From the NCBI GenBank assembly GCA_959347315.1, contig OY365811.1, positions 42,660,195 to 42,724,194 of the forward strand: a DNA stretch of 64,000 nt. Direction: 5' to 3'. Position 1 is the first letter of the stretch. The number at the start of each line of letters is the position of its first letter. A program made the translations under genes and the position numbers. Positions 1-12,480 of the stretch are shown piece after piece. The notes beneath the pieces were generated by a model. That model was not told where the DNA came from and did no database searches. It saw nothing but the letters and a program-made list of their open reading frames with translations. Source of the DNA: Bimastos eiseni. Its lineage: Eukaryota; Annelida; Clitellata; Crassiclitellata; Lumbricidae.

Positions 1-1312
1 AACTTGCACAATACTTGTTCATCCATTTGATTTAAGGTGCTACATTAATTTGTAGTATTTTTTGGATTGAAGGATAGTTCAAAGGTTTAAGTAGGCCCAT
101 TTCTTATATAAATCTTTTCTGATATGTAGGCAATCAATTGCGTCAATAAATCAACTTAAATATAGCGCATGAAGAATTGCTGAAATGTTGGTCGTAAACC
201 TATCATTGGCTGCTAGATTTGAGTTGGCGTTCCATTAACTATAGAAAGTGCCAACATTGAGCGATATATGAGCCTGAAACGTTGTGTACTCTGTTGGAGA
301 CGAGACGTTAAAAACATCTCGTAGGGCAATAATAATCTATCGAGATCGATCATGTTTAGCTTCCTAGCAATAAATTTCAATATTTGTGTTAATCAGCACT
401 TCTATTGCGCCAGTGTCTAATGCCAAGTGTATCATTTTAACAAAACAGTGACTCATATTGTGGGGTATATAAGATAAGATGGCAATAATATGGCCATCTA
501 ATATTATATAGCTCTTATTTATCGGAAAATGCTAAGACTCATTTTGGCAGTTGCGGCATTGTCCACCAGACTGCCGAGATCGATTTGCAGATAGAGCGAG
601 TGATTGAAAATGGCGGTCTATTTACATAATAGGCGTGTCCAAATCCTGTCCAGAAGCTCACAAAATCAGAGGTTGACTAGAAACATGATCGCCTTACTAG
701 GATTCACAATTTATAAGCGGACTTATCCTGTCATAGCAGAATAACTGAGTGCAATCTCTGCCATCAATTGATCTACTAATTAGACTAACAAAGGTCACCT
801 TTAACTAAAATAAATATGGCGAGAATATGTTTCATTATGGCTTAATTAAACTTGAGAGGTCTCAGACCAAAACAAGACAGGAAGCTATGTCTTGAATATT
901 GGATAGGGCCTACTTTTTATTACTTTGTAATAGTCAAACCGGAGTCTTTCTCCTGCCAAATTGAAAGGATTTTCTGTAGAAGGTCATTTAGAAATATCTA
1001 GAATAAATAAGATGCAGGTGATCATGATGAAGAGGAGTAAGGCTGTGCTATCTAAATCGATCAACTATAAAATAACGCTAAACCAGACACTTGGCTGCAA
1101 GGATGGGTCAAACATGGTGCGCCACAGCGAGGCATGATGTGATACGGTGTGGCATGGCATGGCAAGGACCGTGGTATAATTGATTTCTTATTCTATGTCT
1201 GGATCAGACGTTATTCAATACTGCTTGCAGTCCAGCAGAGCCAGCCCCAAGACTTCATAAAAGAGGAGGGCGATGCTTATGATCTATGATACCACACAGT
1301 CTCGTTAAACTG
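1..1312. other. Intergenic, no gene seen
   Basis: No reading frame with protein-like composition, splice context or family motif was found on either strand. The stretch is AT-rich unique-looking sequence ending at a trinucleotide repeat. Confidence 0.6.
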
Positions 1313-1372
1313 AAACTACTACTACTACTACTACTCCTACTACTACTACTACTCCTACTACTACTACTACTC

Positions 1373-1452
<80 letters not shown>

Positions 1453-1474
1453 CCTACTACTACTACTGCTTCAC
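1313..1474. repeat. (ACT)n microsatellite
   Basis: A long run of ACT/TAC triplets, interrupted by a few CTC units near both ends. It creates artificial poly-Leu and poly-Val reading frames on the two strands that are not genes. Confidence 0.97.
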
Positions 1475-2415
1475 CAACGGTGGTCAAGACGTAACGTACG
1501 GCTTCATTGATATATTACTGAACTCGAAGTTTGAAAGATTAATTGTGCAAATGCATAATTCGACAGCTTGATGGCCTCTCATCAGCTACTTTCTCGATCA
1601 TTAACAGATGGTAATTAAATACTGCCAAGATAATTTGTCATATTGTTTACTTCTATAAATGACTAATATTGACTGATTGACTTTTTGACAACGAATTAGG
1701 TCATCGATAAATTTAATTATACTCAGTAGTGAAAGAAAGGACGATAAATAGGTCATAAACATTTGAGTTTTGGCATGCAATGTTTTATTTAAAATAAATG
1801 AGTCGTTCTGACGCCAGTGCAACATAAAAATTAGTCAGAAGTCACTTTACAGTTAAGCAACTCCACATGTGGAACATTTATGAATTTATTAAACCAACAG
1901 AACAGCAATTTGGGCTTTACATATCCTATTGTATGAGACAATATATGGGACATCTGAGTAACACAGGAAAACACTCCATATATTCTTTATACGATTCTTT
2001 ACAATTCCGAGTGCAGGACTTTGCGGTGGGGTTTTCTGGTATGAGTTACATTTTTTCGTTTTTCTGCTATCGAAGGATTCGGTTTGAAGTTCGAAGGGCA
2101 GATTTTGAAATGAAGCCTTTCAATCGTTATTTGACTTTATTGTGTTTTATTGTTGGCTAACAATTCCAAAAGTTACCTTGCCTCAATCCAGTCAATCCGC
2201 CGTCTTCCCATTTCTCTTGTCCTGATCCCGATTTAATGGTCTCCTGTTCAGCTATTCCCGGATGTCCTTGGTGGTTATTTTTGAAGCTCTGGAATTCACT
2301 GTCCAATGTTCGGTGCGTTCTGATAGACTTCGTGATTTCAACAAGGACTTACCTTAGAAGTAATCCTATTTCAAATGGCATATTCACTGTTGTTCGGTTA
2401 CTGATTTCCCTTCAT
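1475..2415. other. Intergenic, no gene seen
   Basis: A 97-codon open frame lies at 1867-2160, but it has no recognisable motif, no splice context and no counterpart elsewhere in the window. I do not call it a gene. Confidence 0.5.
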
Positions 2416-2733
2416 TATCCGATTTCAACTCGAAGCAACTATCCGCCGACAATTTACATATCACGTTAGAGGCGCAAAAGAAATCAGTTGAATTATATTA
2501 GACATACAACACACACGTTTAATGCCTTTGTCGGATAGTCCGAAAGTTCGATAGACCGAAGATTCTATATTAAGACATTAATTTAATTAGAAACTGGATT
2601 AATTGATGAAAAAAATGTGCAAAACTTGGAGCTGGATTGATCTTAAAAGAACCATGCCTAAATGGAATTTGGATGAATGGAATGGCGCAATCCAATCCAG
2701 CTTGTAACCAAACACAATTCTTTTAATCAATCC

Positions 2734-2765
<32 letters not shown>

Positions 2766-2991
2766 TATTCTTTAATCAGACGTCTGCAAACACATGACGT
2801 GAACCAATAAACAGGTTCGAACAAAACATCTATATACATGATCTGTCGGAAGTATAAAAATTAGTAAACTATCCGACAAAGGCATTAAACGTGTGTGTTG
2901 TATGTCTAATATAAATCAACTGATTTCTTTTGCGCCTCTAACGTGATATGTAAATTGTCGGCGGATAGTTGCTTCGAGTTGAAATCGGATA
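2416..2991. mobile_element. Fold-back MITE with 124-bp inverted repeats
   Basis: The left arm (2416-2539) and right arm (2868-2991) are reverse complements over 124 bp with only one mismatch seen by eye. Each arm begins or ends with TATCCGA, so each arm is itself bounded by that motif. The interior of about 330 bp has no coding capacity and holds a (TAAG)n tract. The near-perfect arm identity points to a recent non-autonomous DNA transposon. I could not identify a clear target-site duplication, so the superfamily is unassigned. Confidence 0.85.
2735..2765. repeat. (TAAG)n microsatellite
   Basis: About seven tandem GTAA units lie inside the fold-back element at 2416-2991. Confidence 0.9.
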
Positions 2992-3049
2992 GCAACCAAG
3001 GGCCGGGCAGGAGGAAAAGTAAATGGGGGTTAAGGCGCTGATACAATAA

Positions 3050-4330
3050 TCTTAAATAAACACTAATGTCTTGAGCTTAACGTAACCACCCAAGCACTCC
3101 ACCACAGCGCATATCCTCATACATCACTCTAGTCCCCATTCATCATTTTACTTGAGAACTCCAACCAATGAATGTGCCACACTGCACCTCGACTCTGGGA
3201 AGAATGGTTCGCATGTTGTCAGTAGGCCTATTTTCAGCAGTGCTAGGACCTACCACTCACCGACCGTCATTTCCACCAGGATCATCACTTATCACTCCAC
3301 AGACTTTGCACTCGAATTTGATACTGATATGACGAAGCCGTTGTGATTAAACTGGTATCACATGCACTGAGCATTAGAGTAACGATTTCGAAATTCGAAG
3401 TTTACGATTACGACTACGAATGACTTGTAGGCAGCACTATAAAATGTTTTGATTAATTTCATTGCAATCACACTAAAGTTTATGACTGTACTTGGACTTT
3501 CTTTGGGGATCTTTTCCGTAATAACAACGTCACGGAATAAGATAGATCTGCACTTGATCTTGACTATATCTCTTGAGACAAAAGATGAGATATACGAGGG
3601 TCCAGACACAATTTTTGTGGTACAGCTCTGCAAGTAGTGGAGTGGTCGAATCAAGTTCCAACTACTTCGCAGAGTATCTGACTTTGTAGATCTCCTTCTC
3701 TGCCTACGGTAAATCGGTCTGTCTGTCTAATAGTGAAACCTGTCAGTCTTGTGTCTTGACATGTATATATTTATCTATGTATCACTTTGAGGCTATCCCC
3801 GTCGATCATCTATAAATTTTGTCAATCTTTTTATGGGAGTCCCATAGCTCGTATGAGTGTCTGTCTGTTTACCATTTACTATCTCGTACTGTGACCCCTT
3901 GCAGAACTTCAGTGCGACATTATGCCCTAAGGTTGTAGTACTTGAACAAGTCCGAACATGTCAAATCCAGAGGAAACTTAGACAGAGTTCTATATAAAGT
4001 CGTTGCTAAAGCAATTCCTCTGCAGGTGATCAACACATCTACAGAGAGTTGCTGCTGTCGAAGAAGAAGAAACAGAGTCATACGGTTGGCTATTCTCGCT
4101 ATTTTCACCACAGCTCAATTTATGGAAAGCTAAAGTCGGGTCATAGGTGGAGAGTAAAGGATCATCTTTTTCATCAGTGAATACGATTGTGGTGAAAGAG
4201 GTCGTCGTCGTAGGAATGGCATCTAGAAAGTTTTATTTTTACGTTGCGGAATAACTTTTAGCAACAGTTACGGAAATTTCAGTTGATACTATAAAAATTT
4301 GTAATTTTGTCATTCTTATTTGGTTTTGTC
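3050..4330. repeat. Left block of segmental duplication, copy 1
   Basis: This stretch is collinear with 12480-14110. Its right half (3940-4330) also matches 15180-15620. Shared stretches include a run of ACTTGAG/CTCAAG plus ACTCCAA, the phrase GTCCGAACATGTCAAATCCAG against CATGTCATATCCAGG, a GTTGCTGCTG segment followed by AAGAAGAAGAAAC, and CACCACAG(C/T)TCAATTT. Similarity is patchy, indicating old copies. I see no protein-coding frame conserved between copies. It lies upstream of FYIG-1, so it may include promoter or untranslated sequence. Confidence 0.75.
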
Positions 4331-4660
4331 ATTCCCAAAAAGAGATAAAGTTTCCGGCGTTTCATGCAGGGCCATAACAAGGGCGGTGCTAACGGTGCTG
4401 TGGCACAGGGGCAAATATGGAAGTGACGCAAATTTCAGGATGGAATAACTTTAATTATTCCATTAATTCATTATTGCTTGAAAAAGTATTTTGGTGGCTA
4501 TTATATCATGTACAGGCCTATTATGAAAGTTATAATAGAACATTGTACTGAACTTCTTCAGCGCCATATAAAAAAGGATGATGAGCTCCCTGCCTTGACA
4601 AGGTCTTGCGCACGGCCGCCCAACTTGTAGGCCACAATCCTAAGTTTGACCAGGGTGCGC

Positions 4661-5110
4661 CGACAAAACGGTGCAGGACAAAACGGTGCAGGACAAAACG
4701 GTGCAGGACAAAACGGCGCAGACAAAACGGTGCAGGACAAAACGGTGCAGGACAAAACGGTGCAGGACAAAACGGCGCAGACAAAACGGTGCAGGACAAA
4801 ACGGCGCAAACCCAAAATAATAGTTTATTGTAGTTTACTAGTGAAGCATCAATATATATATTTTGATATATTTCTCTTAGTCGATTCCTCTTTCATTTAA
4901 GTATATTTATTTTCTTCAATCCCGCTTCCATTTAGGTGTGTTTCTTCTCATCAATCCCGCGCACGATTCTGTTAGAACTCAGCTTATCACGTCGGGCGGG
5001 ACTTTATGACCGCTGATAAGAAAACAATCACTAGACGGGTAGCATAATCTTTGTATTGCGCCGTATTGTCTGCACCTTTATGTCTGCGCCATATTGTCCT
5101 GAGCCAATTT
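4661..5110. mobile_element. TU-like fold-back element E1 (minisatellite arms)
   Basis: From 4661 to 4810 about ten tandem units of 14-15 bp occur, consensus GACAAAACGGTGCAG. Between 5055 and 5105 at least three diverged units of the same motif appear in reverse complement (TGTCTGCGCCATATTGTCC and neighbours). The pair therefore forms inverted arms built from tandem repeats with a short AT-rich centre. No coding capacity is seen. The 15-bp periodicity resembles the outer domains of sea urchin TU elements. That assignment is by analogy only. Confidence 0.6.
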
Positions 5111-5129
5111 TGTTACGGCGCGGTTTGAC

Positions 5130-5465
5130 AGAGTCTCTGGGTACATGCGCTGGCTCCTTTGTCCGCAGCGCATACGCCAACCGAGCTAGGCGCGGATACG
5201 GCGCTGCATTGAGGGCCTTCATAGAAATGCTTTGCCCCACTCTCATTGTTCGACGCCGTGGCTCGCTGCTCTCTGCTGCACCAACGGAGTTACTTGTACC
5301 CCGGGCGCGGACTTCTATCCGTCAGCGCCGAGCTTTCTCACTGGCTAGTCCGGTGACCTGGAATTGCCTTCCAGTGGCACTGCATCTCACGTCCTATAGG
5401 CCAATCAGCCATTGTTTTATCTCGTCTTGTCGCTGTTTGACCGAGCCTGGGCTGGGAGCGCTTCT
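5130..5465 (+). mobile_element. LINE 3'-end fragment (RT C-terminus)
   Basis: The plus frame encodes a segment ending in VPRARTSIRQRRAFSLASP then VTWNCLP. This matches the C-terminal signature of CR1/L2-like non-LTR retrotransposon polymerases (AFS...P..WN.LP). Everything upstream of this tail is missing, so it is a 5'-truncated dead copy. It follows directly after fold-back element E1. Confidence 0.7.
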
Positions 5466-5469
5466 GAGT

Positions 5470-6600
5470 TGATGACCTTGATGGGACGCAATATAAAACT
5501 ATCGTAGGCCTAATAATAATAATTTTAAATAATAGCAATTAATGATAATAATTTAAGTTTTACATTACATTATAATTAATCATTTATCTATATTTTGCTG
5601 CTTGGTAACTTTGTTCTAATATGACATTCATGTTTTCAAAATTTGCGCATCAGTCAATCCTAGTTATCTGCTTTTTTCGAAAGCAATTTAGGCCAACATT
5701 GGGTCTGGTTATGATTAACCGATTTCAATATTATTATATATCTTTCGATCATTATATTTAGTTTACCTAAAAAGTTATTATAATCCATCCAAAATGAGTT
5801 CTTCGAAAAACTATCTGTCTATTATTGAATTTTATATTATGTTCAAAATTTAGATAGGCAACTAAGTGTGGGAGCGCCAGGTTAATGCCAGGCACAGGTC
5901 GCAATTATAACTTGGTACTGCCCTGGTTTCATATAAAACATTCCATAAGGTCGTAAATTTTTGTAAATTTTAATCGAACCACTTGGAGGGGTGAGTTGTG
6001 AGTCTCAGCAGTGTTGATTGGACGTGAGACCATACCACGACATCGTGCGAGGTTGTAAAATGTTTGATGACGCGATCACGGATTTTCAGATGGCGGAGGG
6101 GCTGTTATCTGACTTCATGTTACAGTTAACAGTCTCTTTTCAGTTTTCATTCCTGGTATTAGAGATGTGAGGTTCCAAACCTCTGGATTTGCAAGATCGT
6201 CCATCTTCCTTCTTTCTTGTGGGACAAAATTTCATTTCTCTCCCCCCCTCTCTCTCTCTCTCTCTCTAGTTGTTCTAGACCGGAGGGTCTACTTGACTAA
6301 TCACTGCCGTCGGTTCCATACCGCCTGCCCTGCCTAGCTATTCAAGGTTATGCTACTTGTATTCTCGCCCTTATCTTAACCATGAACACTTTTTTAACAC
6401 CATTGTTGTTTAACTTTCAGTAACTAATTTTTATTACTATCTGCACGACATTTTGCGCAAGGTCGCTGTATTGTTATTGCTGTCAAACAGCTTATTTGCT
6501 TAGTTGAACGATGTTGACCTTTGCCCGAATAGTGATTATAAACATACGCATTGTGTTGTTATTAATTTGCTGCGCAACCATTTCCATTTTCAGTTGAAAT
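5470..6600. other. Intergenic, no gene seen
   Basis: AT-rich sequence with a short CT tract at about 6241-6269. Nothing coding is supported. The last part (about 6480-6630) probably contains the FYIG-1 promoter or 5' untranslated region, but no TATA box can be assigned with confidence. Confidence 0.5.
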
Positions 6601-6633
6601 TGAGACAAGTGGACGATACTGCTGCTGTTGAAG

Positions 6634-8362
6634 ATGGAGATGCTGAAGAAGAATCCATTTGAAGTCAACATCACGATTCTCGTATTTCTTCTTTCGTTGT
6701 TGATGCCACCATGGTAAAAAGTTGAGGAACTAATACAGGGACACTTATCATAAATGGATATCACCATTTCGTATTAGATCTGTTAATAAATTGGTTTTAA
6801 GAAATTTAAATATTTCAGATTTCCATAAAAACAGCAAATGTGCATTAAATAATAAGCATTGATTTTTACTTTTCATGCTAAAGATGATATGAAATTATTC
6901 TAATCCTTTATTTTTTTAAATAGTAGGCCTATTCCATTTGATATGGAGTTATGTATTGGGCCAAGCACATTTCCCCTCTGACATAACCCCCTCTGACATA
7001 ACCCCCTCTGACATAACCCCCTCTGACAAAACCCCCTCTGACATAACCCCCTCTGACATAAACCCCTCTGTTTTAAGCCCCTCGGACTAAAACCCCCTCT
7101 TGCCCTAACTAGGTTCTGCAATTAGAAGCCATACCATAATAACTGACACTACTAACAAAGTCTGCACAACATTACAAGTGACACTCAGTACGACTATTGG
7201 TCTAACTCAGAGGCGTCCAGATAGGGGCGGGGGTATTTTTTGAGTCTTAGTAAGATCTTGACTACCTGACACTTGGAACCAGGGTGTTTGCCCCCACAGT
7301 TTGAGGGGGATTGACGCCTCTGGTCTAACTTATATAAGAAATCGTGTCACAGATAACACACATACGCTCTGCATAGACTCACCTGACGCGTCTAAAAAAC
7401 CCGTGTCACATACAGCCTATAATGAATTACGCAGAGTGGTGCATTCAGTGTACATAGACCTATCATACATTAACAGCAAAAAGACCAAAGAACTAATTAA
7501 CTGTCTGCTATTTAACTATTGAGCGATGATACCTGAGTGACCGCATCAGACTTTGAAATGATATATATGATACATGCTTTACTTCAGACTTTAAAGTATA
7601 CACACGTCTCTAAATAGCAAAAGTAAAAAAGCAACAAAAATTTATTCTTAGGGGGGGGGTTTGTCCTACTTACGGAGGGGGGCGGTTGTCAGCGGTGTTT
7701 ATGTCAGAGGGTTTTTGTCAGAGGACGGTTTGTCCGCGACCCTTTCGCACAATAAGTCTTCTTTTTCCTTGGGGCTGTCACAAAAGAGGAGACGTGGATG
7801 TGTACAGTGAGTGAATAATTTTAAATGTGCATTAATCTGGATGGATTACTTTCTTTTTAGCTGCTGTTTTTTTCCATTTTATAGTTGCAGTGGTCAGAGG
7901 ACGGAGAAGAAGCCAAAAGACGTTGTTTGCTCTGGTGTGTCTTATAAACCTTTGGAACCTGCAGCTTTCACTGAGATGATTAGAGAGATCGCAGCTGGAA
8001 AGCTGAACTTCTACATAGGAGTAGGCTCAGCCAGAAAGAAGGAAAAAACAGCAATAGAGGTGCTGTGCGACCGTCAGGGAGGTAAAGTTGTACTTGATAA
8101 AATGGGTAAGCCTAAAGGCTGCGAAGACAAAAGCAAACACCACAAAGACATAGAAGCAGTTTTTTGTCGTGGATTAAAACTCAAGACTGTTTACTATATC
8201 TCTGTCCTCCAGTCGAGAGAGCAGATTTACAAACTGGAGCAAGAACTCATCAATAAATACATGGAAAAATCATTATGTCTAAATGAAAAGGGTGGACACA
8301 CCTGCAACTGCCCAGAAGCTAATGTTCAAAAAGGAATTATATACTTGCGTACATATGGGTAA
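6634..8362 (+). CDS. FYIG-1: secreted small GIY-YIG-like protein
   Basis: Two coding exons, 6634-6713 and 7885-8362, joined in phase 2 (donor ATG|GTAAAA, acceptor TTTTATAG), give 185 residues. Exon 1 encodes a leader with a hydrophobic core (ITILVFLLSLLMPP); a second in-frame ATG lies at 6640. Exon 2 encodes the domain: FYIG near residues 69-72, an Arg-containing helix (LCDRQGG), HHKDIEA, LKLKTVYY, a Glu in LEQELI, CLN, and a terminal KGIIYLRTY. This order of Tyr-Ile-Gly, Arg, His, Glu and Asn recalls GIY-YIG nucleases, though the first GIY strand is not evident. Several extra Cys residues fit a secreted protein. It converges on the PGRP relic near 11 kb. No named family was recognised; function is unknown and nuclease activity is inference. 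Confidence 0.8.
6973..7740. mobile_element. TU-like fold-back element E2 in FYIG-1 intron
   Basis: The left arm (about 6973-7096) is a tandem array of a 14-bp unit, consensus CCCTCTGACATAAC, about eight copies. The right arm (about 7685-7740) carries diverged copies in reverse complement (TTTATGTCAGAGGG and TTTTTGTCAGAGGA). Between them lies about 580 bp without coding capacity. The element sits wholly in the intron between the leader exon and the domain exon of FYIG-1, so it does not interrupt the coding sequence. Confidence 0.6.
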
Positions 8363-8416
8363 TGAATTAAAGCTAATCCTGACAACAAATGTACCAAACG
8401 CATTTGCAAGACCAAA

Positions 8417-8422
8417 AATAAA
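8417..8422 (+). promoter_or_regulatory. Candidate poly(A) signal of FYIG-1
   Basis: AATAAA lies about 55 nt after the FYIG-1 stop codon. Position and sequence fit a polyadenylation signal, but no transcript evidence is available. Confidence 0.45.
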
Positions 8423-9140
8423 GGCTAAAACATCGAACTGAACCAGAACGGATCCAAGCGTTAATAACAATGCTGTCGTCGATCGAAATTCAGATATACA
8501 ATTATTCAGGCATCGAATTTAAGCAAACAGACATTAACTTAAATCAATAAATGGCATATGATATTTCCAAATAACTACACTGTTTCAAATCAATGGATCA
8601 CTAAGTTCATATGACATTGGCTCTGACGTCTATTGTCAGATTTTGCAGCTGTTTCAGATGAAGATCAATGATCGTTAAAATATTAATCCACCTCTAATGA
8701 CTATCATTGAAATAATATTTTTTTAAATATACTGTTGGTATAATGGGAGCTCAGTGAGTGATTGGCTCTGATTGCAAACACTGCCGCTAGGAGTCGCAAG
8801 CATGTAAATCAGGTGAACAATAACCGTTGTATTAATCGTGTCATCTCTACATTCCAGAGCGTTGTGGTGATTCATTTTAGAATATTGGTCTTTGTTGCCT
8901 TTGACTGGAATTAGCCTTAACTATCACATACTTTAGAATGGTTTAGATGTCACTAATCTTAAAACTTGACATGTATTTAATTCAATGAAACCGTTCCTTT
9001 GTGATTTAATTTACATCGCCCGGAAGACATTGAACTGAACAGATTGCTATTATATAATGTTGTGTGATTAATAAGAATATTTTATCCTCGCGAATTAGCG
9101 ATTCTTTTGACGTACTTACCGACCGAATCATGATTACAAA
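8423..9140. repeat. FYIG-1 3' flank, shared with FYIG-2 3' flank
   Basis: The sequence is collinear with 17880-18650. Clear anchors are GATTGCAAACACTGCCGCT, present in both, and a following ATCAGGT. It extends the segmental duplication past the gene and contains no further gene. Confidence 0.65.
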
Positions 9141-10600
9141 TATTATATGAATGGGTAGATAGGCCTACACGTTAATACATGAGTCGAATTAAACTTTATG
9201 GCAGCCATTCTGTGTTGCTCATTGCCATATATAAAACGGTCCTGGTCCTTCTGAAGAACACAGGTACGTGCTGTAGCGGTTCCTTCTCCAAAATTAAGAC
9301 GACTTCCTACTCGCTTAAACCCATGGCTGCATGAATATTTTATTCCACAGGCAGACAATCTAGCGTGAAGTTCTTTCTTAATTCGAGAGCAGACTTGCTG
9401 TCGTTCTGGAAAAGATCATGCACCAGAAAAGGTTATTAGATAGATTGGTGAAAAATGCCCTAAGTTAAGAATATTGATAAAGTGATCATTTCAAGCTCCC
9501 ATCTATTAGGGCTATATCAGCAGTATGAACACTTGGATCTATTTTTATTTACCTGGTGCAACTTGGACCATAATAAACATAACTCAATCGAGATTACTCT
9601 GGTTATCGGCAGAAAACAAGCACAAAGGACATCCCACGATTCCCACCCTCTGTTCTGAGAATACAAAGAATGGAGGAGATCACAATTCTAGAAATGTGTC
9701 AGGAACAAGGGTGGCGATCCCGGAGGTCGAGGGGGACAAATTCCCCCTCCTTTTTCAAGAGGGGACATAGTATACGTTTGTCCCCCCACAATTCGTACCC
9801 ATCTCACTGGGTGTCCCCCCCTGTCAAACGAGATCGCCGTCTCTGGTCAGGAAATCAACTTAAGAGACTGTTTGGCAGAAATTATTTCAACAACTCTTGG
9901 TGCTTTGCTCTATCGATGCATTATGTTTGACAAACTTTTTTATATTCTATAGATTGAATTCAATTTTTTTGCTGAATACTGACTAGAGCACGTTCCTCTG
10001 CAAAGAGACACAACTCTATGTAAATAGAGAAGGAAAAATGCTTTTGCGCGCGTTTGGAAACTTTATTAGGCTTACCCCAACTTTAAAACGCTGCCGTTTG
10101 GACGCTGACTCCTTGTCGACAATTTCACAAAAGTAAAATAATTCTCTGTACAATGTACGCTTAAAATCCCACCAAATATTTCCCCAACGAATAGTTGACG
10201 ACAAAATAATGGTTAATGGACAAAAGCTACTGAATCATAACTAAATTTTATTGTTCGCCCATTGTATCTGGTCAAATAGGTCTAGAAGCTGGATTAATAA
10301 TAATAATGCCTGCATATCCAGCTTCTGCTTCAGCAAGAACTATTTTTATCAATAGGCCTAATTATTCAATTTCTCTTTAGGCAAATATCTTTTCAATAAT
10401 CCAACTTTTATTATTCCAGCAGGCATTATCTTCATTTAAATAGCATTAATTCCGTTTTGGAAAGATATTCGTTCACCAATCCAATTTCTATTCCAGCATC
10501 ATTAATATCATCAAACTTCTATTTTAACGAATACCGTAGACCATTTGTTGTCGACTTCTGTAAGTGATCTGCCTGTACAATCTTTAGTTCTTAACTTTTT
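9141..10600. other. Intergenic, no gene seen
   Basis: Short open frames only, none with a recognisable motif. An inverted pair of pyrimidine-rich and purine-rich stretches near 9720-9830 (GGGGGACAAATTCCCCC and neighbours) may be transposon-derived, but its limits are unclear. Confidence 0.45.
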
Positions 10601-11004
10601 GACACTAGCGTCCAGGCACTTCTTTTTTACACGCTAAGCACTGTTATTAAGGATTATATAGGGCTTGCAATTGGGCATTGAAATGAGCATGATAAAATGA
10701 AGGATGGTCAACGTGGATTATTGAAAAATGGTCAGTCATGTTTGACAAAGATATTAGAGTAGTCAGTGTAGTTCTGTGATAGGATGTATTAAAAAAAGCC
10801 TAACTTGACAATTTACCTAAATTTTCGTTATGTTCTTACAAACACCGCATTACAAGTTTGGACAAAACATGGAATAAGCGCTGTGAAAGTGGCAGAGGGC
10901 AATACGTTCGTGTATAAGGGGAATTTCTTTCACTTAGCAAAAACTAAGGAACTTTAAGACACAGATGAAAAAGTAACGAAATAAAAAGGAACATTAGGAT
11001 AGAC

Positions 11005-11165
11005 CTTCTTAGTGGCTTCACAGTGATCAAAGGAGCTGCATTAGGTCGCGAATTCTTATGACCGCCACGCCGAGTGAGAGCCCGAGTGAGAGCCCGTTGC
11101 GCTTTCCAGCCTAAGCTCCTTTCAAATAGCGACCTCTCCCTTAGCAGTCCTCGCGTAAATGGACA
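11005..11165 (-). pseudogene. Relic of PGRP exon 3 (copy 1 of the array)
   Basis: On the minus strand the sequence aligns with the third coding exon of PGRP-B and PGRP-C. Recognisable parts are KGA, GK.NG.SLG, a GVAVI-like segment and NSRPNAAPLITV. It has a stop codon inside the exon (GCT TAG GCT where the others read GCT CAT GCT), a short deletion, and a duplicated GAGAGCCCGAGT-type segment, so it cannot encode an amidase. Flanking sequence at about 10660-11000 also matches PGRP-B and PGRP-C intron 3 (ACACAGATGAAAA followed by AAATAAAAAGGA). No other exon of this copy was found. Confidence 0.8.
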
Positions 11166-11209
11166 ATATTTCTCACAAGAAGTCGAAAATTTCGGTAGAA
11201 TCAGCACGC

Positions 11210-12480
11210 GATAAATTTAGAGCACCCGTATATTTTTCTGTGCAACTATGTTGCACCGAATGACCACTTTAAACCCTTGTTATGTCATATTTTGTTGTTA
11301 TATTGCCGAACTCCTGTATAAATTTAGCACTATTGGACGGGCTAGACTGATATAAGCCAATGACTATGCGATTGAATGATCATTGATTAAATAAAGCACA
11401 AATGACTAACTCAAACACCAAGAATCACCTGAAGCGCAAACAAAGATTTATGACATAATAATAATAATTAAGCTTAAGGGCAATAATAAAATAAGCCCAT
11501 TTAGTATGAAGCATAAGATAATAATAGTGAATATAAGTTACATTTATTGACGTGTATTGTATGCCTATTATGAGAAAGAGGAAGTGGATCATGTGGTGGG
11601 AATCAAGATTATAACGAGAAGTGGGAGGAGGAGGTAATATAAATCATTATGCTGCTCGAAGTGGCGTGGAAAGGAGAAAAAGGAGAAGGAGGGACCGTAG
11701 AATGGAGATTCTTAGGTGCAGAAATGCCGACATCTATTTGAGTATGATATTAATAAAATGTCACCGTTGCCGTCTCACTTATTACCTACTGCTTCCTCTA
11801 GAAAAAATCTTCAACCAAGCTAAGCGCCTATGGCTATTGGTCTCTAACCGGAACAATGCCACGTTTTCTCTTCGTTGTCTTCTGCATCATTCATCAGGTG
11901 CTAACAGGTGTTGTGTGGAATATATTGATTCCTACAGACATTCTACTTATCAGTTATCAATAATTGTTCGACCATGTATTTCTGTGGAATGCTGCTCCTC
12001 TCTTCGATCGTCATCTGCTGAAAACCATGTTGTCCGGCGTCGCGTAAGTTACCGAAACTCTCGACGTTTTAGTTGCCAATTCAACGGTAACTTTGACCAC
12101 AAACGACAGCTTGCGCTCGACTTTCAATGGTTAGCCAGTGGATTCAGCAAGTGGCGGAATTAGTAACAGTTTCGATAACAATAATTAGTATTTAGGCCTA
12201 AATGGGAGTGCGAGCGAGGTCCGATTCGATTGCCAGAAGGTCAGAGTAGAGCAACTGTGAAGCCACTGCACTTCACCATATCACCGATTAAAACTGTCTT
12301 GTTCGCTCTCCACCGTCATATTTTTCGGCTATCTGCACCAGGGTGTCGTCTACACCCCAATCAGGTTTCTCTCCATGCTCTTATATATATACAATACATC
12401 TGTACAATCCTTCAGACCAGCGCCCGTTAATAATCTGGCGCCCTGCGCTTTGCTTTTGAGTGGCGCTTTAAAAGTTTGGT
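11210..12480. other. Intergenic, mostly featureless
   Basis: The segment near 11305-11350 (CTGTATAAATTTAGCAC then GACGGGCTAGAC) matches blocks near 22550 and 29090, so it marks the right end of duplication copy 1. A 180-codon open frame at 11621-12163 has no motif and no conserved counterpart in the other two copies. I do not call it a gene. Confidence 0.5.

Noticed and set aside
1286..1510. Poly-Leu and poly-Val open frames
   Set aside because: They are translations of the (ACT)n microsatellite on both strands.
4530..4833. Repetitive Cys/Pro/Phe-rich and Arg/Thr/Lys-rich frames
   Set aside because: They are translations of the 15-bp minisatellite arm of fold-back element E1.
6973..7096. 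CRISPR-like regularly spaced repeat
   Set aside because: The units are directly adjacent with no unique spacers and the genome is eukaryotic; it is a minisatellite arm of a fold-back element.
11621..12163. 180-codon open frame on the plus strand
   Set aside because: Arg- and Ser-rich without motif, no splice context, and no conserved counterpart in the other copies of the duplicated block.
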